Positions 57,554 to 64,000 of a stretch of DNA of 64,000 bases are shown in pieces (the first letter of the stretch is position 1; each line of letters opens with the position of its first letter). Source of the DNA: CADEDH01 sp965262175 (lineage in GTDB: Bacteria > Actinomycetota > Acidimicrobiia > Acidimicrobiales > SZUA-35); the NCBI GenBank assembly GCA_965262175.1, contig CBDHES010000022.1, positions 186,001 through 250,000 on the forward strand, in the 5' to 3' direction. The notes beneath the pieces are model-generated. The model saw only the letters and a program-made list of their open reading frames with translations, ran no database searches and was not told where the DNA came from. The position numbers and the translations under genes were made by a program.

Positions 57554-59176
57554 ATGGATCCCCTGGCGACGACGATCCCCGAGCTGATCGTGACCTCCAC
57601 CCGGACCCACGGCGATGCCCCCGCCATCCGGGACGGCGAGATCACGATCAGCTACGCCGAGCTCGGCGACCGGGTCGATGAGATGGCCCGGGCGTTGGTG
57701 GCGACCGGCATCGAGGCCGGCGACCGGGTCGCGGTGTGGGCCCCCAACTGCTGGCAGTGGGTCGTCGCCGGGCTGGCCGTCTCCCGGGCCGGTGCCCTGC
57801 TCGTGCCGGTCAACACCCGGTTCAAGGGCCCGGAGGCGACCTACGTGCTCCACCGGGCCCAGGTCCGCCTTCTGTTCGTGGCCGACGGGTTCCTCGACAC
57901 CGACTACAGCGGTTCGCTCGACCGGGCCCAGCTCCCCCACCTGACCGAGATCGTCGACCTGCTCGGGGGCAGCGCCGACGCTGAGGGTGGCCCGACCGCC
58001 ACGACCCCGGTCGACGAGCTCGTCGCCCGAGGCCGGGGGTCGGTCGAGGAGCCGGAGCTGACGGCCGAGGTCGACCGCCGATCGGCTGCGGTCCGACCCG
58101 ACGATGTGGCCCTGATCATGTTCACCTCCGGCACGACCGGCCACCCCAAGGGCGTCCAGGTCCGGGGCGGGGCCATCATCCGGGCCTTCTGGGGGTACAG
58201 CAACGCCCTCACCGTGACCGCCGGCGACCGCTACCTCCTGGTCAACCCGTACTTCCACGCCTTCGGCTACAACTCCGGCATCATCGTCTGCCTCCTCCAC
58301 GGGGCGATCAACCTCCCGGTCGCGGTCTACGACCCCGGGCCGGTCCTGGAGCTGATCGAGCGGGAGCGGGTGACCGTGTTCCCGGGGCCGCCGGCCCTGT
58401 TCCAGGGGCTCCTCAACCACCCCGAGCTCGATCGGTTCGACGTCTCCTCCCTCCGAGCATGCGTCACCGGGGCCGCCACCATCCCGGTCGAGATGATCGT
58501 GGCCATGCGGGAGCGGCTCGGGTTCGAGACGATCATCACCGCCTACGGGATGACCGAGACGGCCGGCCTCGCCGCCCACACCCGGCCCGGTGATCCGCCC
58601 GAGCTGGTGGCGACCACCTCGGGCTGTGCCATCCCCGACGTCGAGCTCCGGGTGGTCGGCGGCGACGGTGCCGACGCCGCCCCCGGCGATCCCGGCGAGC
58701 TGTGGGTCCGGGGCTTCCAGGTGACCCCCGGCTACCTCGACGACCCGGAGCAGACCCGAGCCGCCATCGACGACGACGGCTGGCTCCACACCGGTGACAT
58801 CGCGGTGATGGACGCAAACGGCTACATCGACATCACCGACCGGAAGAAGGACATGTTCATCATCGGCGGGTTCAACGCCTACCCGGCCGAGATCGAGCGC
58901 CAGCTCCTCGAGCACCCGGCGGTCGGCATGGTGGCCGTCATCGGCATCCCCGACGAGCGGATGGGCGAGGTCGGCGCAGCGTTCGTGGTCCCGGCCCCCG
59001 ACGAGCGACCCGACGCCGACGAGCTGATCGCCTGGAGCCGGGAGCAGATGGCCAACTACAAGGTCCCTCGCCACGTGTGGTTCGTCGACGAGCTACCGCT
59101 CAACGCCTCGAACAAGGTCCGCAAACCCGACCTCCGCACCCGAGCCGCCGAGCTGCTGACCGGCACCACGGCGTGA
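57554..59176 (+). CDS. Acyl-CoA synthetase (AMP-dependent, FadD3-like)
   Basis: A 540-residue adenylate-forming ligase. The P-loop-like motif is MFTSGTTGHPKG, followed by the A5-type GMTETAGLA, the A7 segment GWLHTGDIAVMDANGYI, and the C-terminal hinge DRKKDMFIIGG with a late Lys in NKVRKPDLR. Overall order and length resemble FadD3, which activates steroid-ring propanoates in actinobacteria, but that substrate is an inference. It makes acyl-AMP then acyl-CoA. It begins an operon with MBL hydrolase and a nitroreductase fusion. Confidence 0.9.
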   Translation: MDPLATTIPELIVTSTRTHGDAPAIRDGEITISYAELGDRVDEMARALVATGIEAGDRVAVWAPNCWQWVVAGLAVSRAGALLVPVNTRFKGPEATYVLHRAQVRLLFVADGFLDTDYSGSLDRAQLPHLTEIVDLLGGSADAEGGPTATTPVDELVARGRGSVEEPELTAEVDRRSAAVRPDDVALIMFTSGTTGHPKGVQVRGGAIIRAFWGYSNALTVTAGDRYLLVNPYFHAFGYNSGIIVCLLHGAINLPVAVYDPGPVLELIERERVTVFPGPPALFQGLLNHPELDRFDVSSLRACVTGAATIPVEMIVAMRERLGFETIITAYGMTETAGLAAHTRPGDPPELVATTSGCAIPDVELRVVGGDGADAAPGDPGELWVRGFQVTPGYLDDPEQTRAAIDDDGWLHTGDIAVMDANGYIDITDRKKDMFIIGGFNAYPAEIERQLLEHPAVGMVAVIGIPDERMGEVGAAFVVPAPDERPDADELIAWSREQMANYKVPRHVWFVDELPLNASNKVRKPDLRTRAAELLTGTTA

Positions 59177-59217
59177 CCGGCCACCGGGCCACGTGGAGTG
59201 GAGACGACGACCGGGAT

Positions 59218-59223
59218 TAGGGT
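59218..59223 (+). promoter_or_regulatory. -10 box of a leaderless promoter (MBL hydrolase)
   Basis: TAGGGT with a 6-nt spacer to the ATG at 59230, in the 53-nt gap after the acyl-CoA synthetase gene. Confidence 0.6.
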
Positions 59224-59229
59224 CGACCC

Positions 59230-60102
59230 ATGCAGCTCCAATGGAAGATCGGATCGGTCACGATCACCTCGTTCGCCGAGTCGGAGACCCCGACCTCGCC
59301 CCGGTTCCTGTTCCGGGACGTGACCAAGGAAGGGGTTCTCGAACGGGCCGAGGCGGCCGGATGGCTCCGTCCGCACTTCGTCAGCCCCGAGGGCTACCTG
59401 TTGCAGAAGATCCAGTGCCTGGTGGTCGAGGCCGGCCCCCACCGAATCGCCGTCGACACCTGCGTCGGCAACGACAAGCAACGTAGCAACGAGCTGTGGC
59501 ACGAGCTCCAGGGTCCCTTCCTCGACGACCTCGCCGCCGCCGGCTTTCCCCCCGAGTCGTTCACCCACGTCATCTGCACCCACCTCCACGTCGACCACGT
59601 CGGATGGAACACCCGACTCGTCGACGGTGACTGGGTGCCGACGTTCCCCAACGCCCGCTACCTGTTCGTCACCCCGGAGTACGACCATTGGCGGGCCACC
59701 GAGGGCCTCTTCGAGGGCGAGGACGTGTTCGGCGACTCGGTGGCCCCGATCGCCGACGCCGGACTGGCCGACCTGGTGGCCGTCGACCACGTCATCAGCG
59801 ATGAGATCCGATTCCAGCCGACCGTCGGCCACACACCGGGCCACATCTCGGTCGTCATCACCTCCGAGGGGCAGCGGGCGATCATCACCGGCGACATGGT
59901 CCACAGCCCCCTGCAACTCGCCGACCCCGACCTGTCCTCGATGTTCGACACCGACTCCGACCAGGCCCGAGCCACCCGGCGGGCGGTGTTCCCCGACTGG
60001 GCCGACGGTGAGACCCTGGTGATCGGCACCCACTTCGGGACCCCGACCGCCGGCACACTGCACGCCGACGGCGACGGTTACCGGCTCGAGGTCGGCGCGT
60101 GA
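59230..60102 (+). CDS. MBL fold metallo-hydrolase
   Basis: A 290-residue metallo-beta-lactamase-fold enzyme. The binuclear metal motif THLHVDHVGW gives His118, His120, Asp122 and His123; VGHTPGHISVVI holds the next His, and GTHFGTP the last. A lactonase or thioesterase-type activity fits this subgroup best, by its length and the DHVGWN form also seen in quorum-quenching and aryl-ester hydrolases. It has its own leaderless promoter yet overlaps the next gene by 4 nt (GTGA), so that gene is translated with it. Confidence 0.87.
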   Translation: MQLQWKIGSVTITSFAESETPTSPRFLFRDVTKEGVLERAEAAGWLRPHFVSPEGYLLQKIQCLVVEAGPHRIAVDTCVGNDKQRSNELWHELQGPFLDDLAAAGFPPESFTHVICTHLHVDHVGWNTRLVDGDWVPTFPNARYLFVTPEYDHWRATEGLFEGEDVFGDSVAPIADAGLADLVAVDHVISDEIRFQPTVGHTPGHISVVITSEGQRAIITGDMVHSPLQLADPDLSSMFDTDSDQARATRRAVFPDWADGETLVIGTHFGTPTAGTLHADGDGYRLEVGA

Positions 60103-61271
60103 CCCGCTACGACTCGGCGACCACCGACATCGCCTCGGTCGACGGGGTCCTGACGACCACCCGGGCCGTGCGGCTCCGCCTCGACCTCGACCGCCCGGTC
60201 GACGACGAGGTGATCCTCGACTGCATCGACGTCGCCGAGCAGGCCCCGTCGGGCGGCAACCAGGGGAGCCGTCGGTGGCTGGTCGTCCGCGACCCCGCCC
60301 TCAAGGCCCGCCTGGCCGAGCTGTACATGGCGTCGGCCGGTCGATGGATGGTCGAGTCCCGGGACCGGATCGCCGGGACCGGCCACCCCAACGAGGCGGT
60401 CATGCGCTCGGCCGCCCACCTCGCCGAGCACCTGGCCGACGTGCCGGCCATCGTCATCCCCACGATCATCGGTCGCCACGACGGGAGCGGCCGACCCGGC
60501 CTCTTCGACTCGGTCATCCAGGCCGCCTGGAGCTTCTGCGTCGCCCTCCGGGCCCGGGGCCTGGGAACGGCGTGGACCACCGCCATCCTCAACGCCGAGG
60601 ACGACATCGCCGAGCTGCTCGCCATCCCCGACGGGATGACCCAGATCGCCATGATCCCCGTCGCCTACACCACGGGGACCGAGTTCGGGACCGCCCCCCG
60701 GTACCCGGCCCGAGAGATCACCTACTTCGACGGTTTCGCCCGGACGTGGGAGTCGGGGCCGAGCGACCCGCCCCGCCACGGCGATGGGCCGGGGACCGTG
60801 GTCGAGATCGACATCAAGGCCAGCCCCTCAGTGGTGTGGGACCTGGTCACCGACATCGATCTCGGGTCCCGGTTCAGCACCGAGTTCCTCGGAGCGTCCT
60901 GGACCGGAGATTCGACCGGTCCCGCCCTGGGAGCGACCTTCGAGGGCCGGAACACCCACCAGGCGATCGGCGAATGGACCGTGCCCTGCTTCGTCGACGT
61001 CCACGACGAGGGACGGGCATTCGGTTGGTGCACCTCCGACCGCGACGCCCCCGGAGCCCGATGGCGCTTCGAGCTCGAATCGATCGCCGGTGCGGTCCGA
61101 CTCCGGTACCGGGTGATCATCGGCCCCGGTCCATCGGGTATCACCGCGGCGATCGAGCAGATGCCCGACAAGGAGCCACGGATCCTGGCCCGGCGGGTCG
61201 ACGAGCACCGGGCCAACATGGAACGGGTCGTGGCTGGCATCAAGGAACTGGCCGAGCAACGAGGTCGCTGA
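60099..61271 (+). CDS. Nitroreductase-SRPBCC fusion protein
   Basis: A 390-residue two-domain protein. Residues 1-220 form an FMN-binding nitroreductase-like domain: TTRAVRLRLDLDRPVDDEVI, the flavin-contacting EQAPSGGNQGSRRWLVV and SFCVALRARGLGTAWTT. After a short linker rich in Gly and Pro, residues 235-388 form an SRPBCC/START domain (EIDIKASPSVVWDLVTDIDLGSRFSTEFLGASW, a final long helix with ILARRVDEHRANMERVV). Nitroreductase-fold proteins reduce nitro groups, quinones or enones; the START-like part may hold a hydrophobic substrate. GTG start overlapping the MBL gene. I know no named protein with this pairing. Confidence 0.8.
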   Translation: MTRYDSATTDIASVDGVLTTTRAVRLRLDLDRPVDDEVILDCIDVAEQAPSGGNQGSRRWLVVRDPALKARLAELYMASAGRWMVESRDRIAGTGHPNEAVMRSAAHLAEHLADVPAIVIPTIIGRHDGSGRPGLFDSVIQAAWSFCVALRARGLGTAWTTAILNAEDDIAELLAIPDGMTQIAMIPVAYTTGTEFGTAPRYPAREITYFDGFARTWESGPSDPPRHGDGPGTVVEIDIKASPSVVWDLVTDIDLGSRFSTEFLGASWTGDSTGPALGATFEGRNTHQAIGEWTVPCFVDVHDEGRAFGWCTSDRDAPGARWRFELESIAGAVRLRYRVIIGPGPSGITAAIEQMPDKEPRILARRVDEHRANMERVVAGIKELAEQRGR

Positions 61272-61282
61272 CGGCCCGGGTC

Positions 61283-61326
61283 GAGGGGGCTCGGGCATGC
61301 GGCTGGACGCCGAACCCGAGCCCCTC
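61283..61326. terminator. Strong hairpin between convergent genes
   Basis: A 12-bp stem (GAGGGG-CTCGGG with one bulged G, against CCCGAGCCCCTC at 61315-61326) with a 19-nt loop. It lies a dozen bases after the fusion gene stop and just before the convergent stop codon. Confidence 0.7.
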
Positions 61327-61329
61327 GTC

Positions 61330-62118
61330 CTACATGGTGAAGCGGAGGTTGCGGGCGGCCTTCTCGCCCCACTCGGCGTCGCCGCTCCACGAGATCTTGC
61401 CGGCATCGATCACCCCTTGAGGGTCGATGCGGCCGCAGGCCAGCTGCACGAAGGTGAGTGAGTCGGTCCGTACCTCGACCGATGGCGCGTCGACGTGATC
61501 GACCTTGGCCGCCCGGCCATCGACCGCGGCGTAGATCGAGCGCTCGATCCCGCCGTCGAGGTGGAAGGCGATGCTCATCCCGTCGGGCAACCCGATCTTC
61601 TTCCCGACGATGTAGCCGATCGAGGCGTGCACCTCGTCCAGCGCCGTCGCTGCCGCCGGGCCCGAATCGTCGGTCGCCCGGCCGAGCGGGCCGGTCATGT
61701 CCCGCTGGTGGACCCAGAAGTCGAAGACCCGGATGTCCATGAACCGGTGGTAGGTCCCGGGCCCGACGGGCGTCATCGACGCCCGGGCGAAGTCGTCGTC
61801 GGTGGCGGCGGCCAGATCGGCCCGCCGAGCCGCCAGAATCGACCCGACGGCGGCGACCAACTCCTCGGTCGACAGTCCCGCAGCTTCGGCGGCCCACGGG
61901 CCGACCTTGCCGAACGGCGGTGTGTTGTCGTCGTCGGTGGGCAGCCAGCCCTGCAGCGCCTGCTCAACGCCGGCCAGGTGCTCGACGACCCCCCGGACCG
62001 TCCAGTCGGGGCATAGGGACTGCACGTCCCAATCGGCCGGCGCCAACGACTCGAGGAGACCCTCCAGGTCGGCGTAGCAGCGGGTGAGGTTGTCGACGGT
62101 CTGGGTCCGTGAGGTCAT
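61330..62118 (-). CDS. Maleylpyruvate isomerase family mycothiol-dependent enzyme
   Basis: A 262-residue DinB/YfiT-fold protein of the TIGR03083 group. The N-terminal four-helix bundle has DWTVRGVVEHLAG (His47) and FDFWVHQRDM (His137), two of the three metal-binding His positions. A C-terminal SCP2-like domain follows from about residue 165 (IAFHLDGGIERSIYAAV). Relatives use mycothiol, the actinobacterial thiol, for isomerisation or S-transfer. The exact reaction here is unknown. AAAGGA lies 8-9 nt before the ATG. It is a single-gene unit. Confidence 0.82.
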   Translation of the reverse strand: MTSRTQTVDNLTRCYADLEGLLESLAPADWDVQSLCPDWTVRGVVEHLAGVEQALQGWLPTDDDNTPPFGKVGPWAAEAAGLSTEELVAAVGSILAARRADLAAATDDDFARASMTPVGPGTYHRFMDIRVFDFWVHQRDMTGPLGRATDDSGPAAATALDEVHASIGYIVGKKIGLPDGMSIAFHLDGGIERSIYAAVDGRAAKVDHVDAPSVEVRTDSLTFVQLACGRIDPQGVIDAGKISWSGDAEWGEKAARNLRFTM

Positions 62119-62262
62119 CGCAGGTCCTTTCGCCGCCGTCGATGGTGCCTCACCGGCCGGCCCGGAGCGAATCGAGCATCCTCGCCGGGGACGATCGCCA
62201 TCCCTCGTGGTGCATGGGCGACAATCCGCATCGAGCCGCCCTCCGCCCGATCCCGGTCACCG

Positions 62263-62268
62263 ATAAGG
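62263..62268 (+). promoter_or_regulatory. Candidate -10 box (lipoprotein gene)
   Basis: TAAGGT about 115 nt before the lipoprotein ATG. The spacing implies a leader of roughly 105 nt with no ORF or fold I recognise. Confidence 0.3.
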
Positions 62269-62382
62269 TGACGGCCGAACGTGCCAAAGGCGGCCCGGTC
62301 CTCGACGGAGCACCGATGGCCGCGTCGACCACCGGGTCCCGGTGGTCACCTGGCGGGCGAGCACCACCGACGAGAAGGCAGC

Positions 62383-63189
62383 ATGATGACTCTCTCCACC
62401 AGCCACCCCGGCAGCCCCGTCGCCGTCGGCGACGGGCCCGATTCGGGCGACCTCCGCACCCCGGCAGTGGGTTCTCGTCGATCGGCGGGTCGGGTCGCCC
62501 GCCTGGCCGCCGTCCTGTTGGCGGTGGTTACCCTGGCCGGAGCCTGCAGTTCCGACGACGGTTCCGAGGCTGGCGACAGCCCGGGCAACGCAGCGGCCGA
62601 AGTCGCCGACGGACAGGGCGACGCCGCCACCGGTGACGGGGTCGATACCGCCGCCGACAGCGCCCCGGGGTCGATCCCCCAGGCAGCCGACGCCGTCGGC
62701 CTCGAAGGCGCCGAGCTCGAGGAGTACCTGGCCCGCCGCTACGAGGCCTACTGGGACGCCTACGACGCCGCCCGCGGCGCCCCCACCGCGTCCCCCGAGA
62801 CCGACTTCCCAGCCCTTGGCGATCTCGCCGCTGGCGAGCAGCTCGAAGCCAGCTACGACACGCTTCGCCGCATGGCCGAACAGGGCGAGGCGATCCGTGA
62901 GCCGGAGGCCCCGGCCATCGAGGGAATCGACGCCAACAGCGAACACCGGGTCCGGATCGAGATGATCGACGGCACCCTGGCCGAGATCTCGGGCTGCGTT
63001 GTCAACGACGACGTCCGTCATCAGGCCGAGACCGGCGACATCCTCAGCGACTCGGTGGCGACGGTCCTCTCGACCTCGACGATGGCGCTGACCGACGGGC
63101 AGTGGAAGCTGATCCGGAGCCGGGCGGTCGACATCCAGGACGGCGTCACCGGCTGCTGGGACGAGGGCGAGGCCGCCTTCCCCTGGTAG
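62383..63189 (+). CDS. Putative lipoprotein, hypothetical
   Basis: A 268-residue exported protein. A long N-terminal region (1-38) precedes the hydrophobic segment, and the lipobox LAGAC gives Cys55 as the lipidated residue. A Gly/Asp/Ala-rich spacer follows, then a folded domain from about 95 with EYLARRYEAYWDAYDAA, LRRMAEQGEAIREP and a Cys in EISGCVVNDDV and another in VTGCWDEGEA that may pair. It resembles small actinobacterial lipoproteins of unknown role with a NTF2-like domain. GAGAAGG precedes the ATG at 62383. No partner gene is evident. Confidence 0.65.
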   Translation: MMTLSTSHPGSPVAVGDGPDSGDLRTPAVGSRRSAGRVARLAAVLLAVVTLAGACSSDDGSEAGDSPGNAAAEVADGQGDAATGDGVDTAADSAPGSIPQAADAVGLEGAELEEYLARRYEAYWDAYDAARGAPTASPETDFPALGDLAAGEQLEASYDTLRRMAEQGEAIREPEAPAIEGIDANSEHRVRIEMIDGTLAEISGCVVNDDVRHQAETGDILSDSVATVLSTSTMALTDGQWKLIRSRAVDIQDGVTGCWDEGEAAFPW

Positions 63190-63228
63190 TCGCCAACGGT
63201 CAGCGGTGGGCCGGCCGTCGTCACCAGG
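63182..63228. terminator. Weak hairpin spanning two convergent stop codons
   Basis: CCTGGT (63182-63187) pairs with ACCAGG (63223-63228) around a long loop that includes GGCCGGCC. It overlaps both convergent gene ends. Confidence 0.3.
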
Positions 63229-63985
63229 CGCCGGCCCCGCCGTCGACGGTGACGGCGGTGCCCGAGATGTGGCCGGCCCGGTCCGAGGCGAGGAACGTCA
63301 CCAGGTCGGCGACGTCGGACGGGAGACCCGGGCCGGGGTCGTAGGGGATCAGCTCCTCCCAACGGTCGGCGTTCCCGAAGCGATGGGAGGCCCGGAACCG
63401 GAGGACCTCTTCCATCCGACCCGTCTCGATCAGACCGGGGTTGACCGCCACCACCCGCACCCCGTCCCGCAGCGACGTGCTCCCGACCGACCGTGAGAAG
63501 GCCACGATGGCGGCGTCGCCGCTGGCCGCGGCGACGAGGTCATCGGTCGGCCTGTGGGCCGACACCCCGGCGATGTTGATGACCACGCCGGCCTGACGGG
63601 CCCGCATCTGAGGCAGGATCAGCCGAGCGAGGGTGATCGCGCTGTGGAGCTTGGACTCCCAGCCCTCGCGCCAGGCGTCGTCGCCGACGGCGTCGAGGTC
63701 GCCGGGCGGCACCGCCCCCGCCGAGTTGACGAGGATGTCGATGTCGCCCACCACGCCCACCAGGGCCTCGATGCGGCGGGGGTCGGTCAGGTCGGTGGCG
63801 TGGCTCGTCACCCCGACCCGGAACTCGGCCCGGATGGCCTTCATCGCCGCCTTGAGCCGGTGGACGTCGCGTCCGACGAGCGCGACGTCGCACCCCTCAG
63901 CGGCGAGGGAGCGGGCACACTCGAAGCCGATGCCGCCCGAGGCCCCGGTGATGAGGGCCCGGCGGCCCGCCAGGCCGAGATCCAT
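63221..63985 (-). CDS. SDR family protein lacking the Tyr-Lys catalytic pair
   Basis: A 254-residue SDR. The cofactor loop TGASGGIG at 13-20, NSAG at 87-90 and the C-terminal GTAVTVDGGAG are conserved, but the active-site helix reads DDLVAAASGDAAIVAF: Leu150 stands where Tyr should be and neither Tyr nor Lys follows. It belongs to the subgroup with NAAL in this helix, in which the Tyr is usually kept. It may be catalytically weak or a binding protein. The ATG at 63985 follows TAGGGT by 8 nt. The window ends 15 nt later, so its upstream context is cut. Confidence 0.8.
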   Translation of the reverse strand: MDLGLAGRRALITGASGGIGFECARSLAAEGCDVALVGRDVHRLKAAMKAIRAEFRVGVTSHATDLTDPRRIEALVGVVGDIDILVNSAGAVPPGDLDAVGDDAWREGWESKLHSAITLARLILPQMRARQAGVVINIAGVSAHRPTDDLVAAASGDAAIVAFSRSVGSTSLRDGVRVVAVNPGLIETGRMEEVLRFRASHRFGNADRWEELIPYDPGPGLPSDVADLVTFLASDRAGHISGTAVTVDGGAGAW

Positions 63986-63993
63986 GGCGTCCG

Positions 63994-63999
63994 ACCCTA
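63994..63999 (-). promoter_or_regulatory. -10 box (atypical SDR)
   Basis: TAGGGT on the minus strand with an 8-nt spacer to the ATG at 63985, at the very edge of the window. Confidence 0.5.
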
Positions 64000-64000
64000 G

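Noticed and set aside
1..64000. Mobile elements, prophage genes, toxin-antitoxin or defence systems
   Set aside because: I searched the proteins for transposase, integrase, nuclease, methylase and toxin motifs and saw none; base composition looks even throughout.

Overview
This 64-kb window is very GC-rich chromosomal DNA, densely packed with genes. No gap between genes exceeds about 215 bases. I see no rRNA, tRNA, transposase, integrase, phage gene or CRISPR array. The content points to an actinobacterium: three luciferase-like enzymes of F420/flavin type, a mycothiol-dependent-isomerase-type protein, an F420-type PPOX protein, a CadI/ArsI lyase with its ArsR repressor, and many start codons sitting 6-8 nt after a TANNNT -10 box (leaderless transcription). 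The DUF1800-DUF1501-DUF4214 pair, the many CaiB-type CoA-transferases and the Lgt with a long charged tail make class Acidimicrobiia my best guess, but this is inference from gene content only.

Layout. 0.07-4.9 kb: a D-aminoacylase-type amidohydrolase (-), then a GMC oxidoreductase, an SDR and an LLM oxidoreductase (+). 4.97-8.2 kb: a secreted DUF1800/DUF1501 pair (-). 8.3-10.2 kb: an HSD17B4-like SDR coupled to a thioesterase (-). 10.3-12.1 kb: a metal/arsenic module, with arsR and a membrane protein facing cadI. 12.2-18.1 kb: cytochrome P450, a subtilase with Asp runs and a 16-fold SSWTG tail, and a membrane GGDEF-EAL protein. 18.1-22.7 kb: an SDR, an orphan molybdopterin large subunit, an LLM enzyme and a tiny membrane protein. 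22.8-27.4 kb: a five-gene operon joined entirely by ATGA/GTGA overlaps (LLM, quinone oxidoreductase, SDR, esterase, polysaccharide deacetylase).

27.6-41.9 kb: acyl-CoA and small-molecule genes, including two double-domain CaiB proteins and one single-domain one, a deacetylase and a glycosyltransferase, dienelactone hydrolase, RidA, a VOC-cupin fusion, aquaporin, PPOX, SRPBCC and an AtuA-family protein. 42.1-45.8 kb: both subunits of a biotin-dependent acyl-CoA carboxylase. 45.8-49.6 kb: Lgt with a Lys/Ala/Asp-rich tail, a sulfotransferase and a TPR membrane protein. 49.6-52.6 kb: an SDR and two acyl-CoA dehydrogenases. 52.7-56.0 kb: a secreted three-repeat lipoprotein and a duplicated membrane protein. 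56.1-61.3 kb: a dihydropyrimidinase-like enzyme facing an acyl-CoA synthetase, an MBL hydrolase and a nitroreductase-SRPBCC fusion. 61.3-64 kb: a mycothiol-type enzyme, a lipoprotein and an atypical SDR.

Taken together the genes suggest a heterotroph that activates, carboxylates and beta-oxidises branched, terpenoid or steroid-like acids. Acyl-CoA synthetase, CoA-transferases, dehydrogenase pair, SDRs, thioesterase and carboxylase would do the central steps, with P450, GMC, LLM and molybdo-hydroxylase enzymes oxidising the substrates. No single known pathway is complete here. The most unusual items are the subtilase with paired Asp runs and a Trp-repeat tail, the Lgt tail, the nitroreductase-SRPBCC and VOC-cupin-cupin fusions, the cadI control region with twin operator-like sites and a C-tract leader, and hairpins that overlap stop codons between convergent genes.
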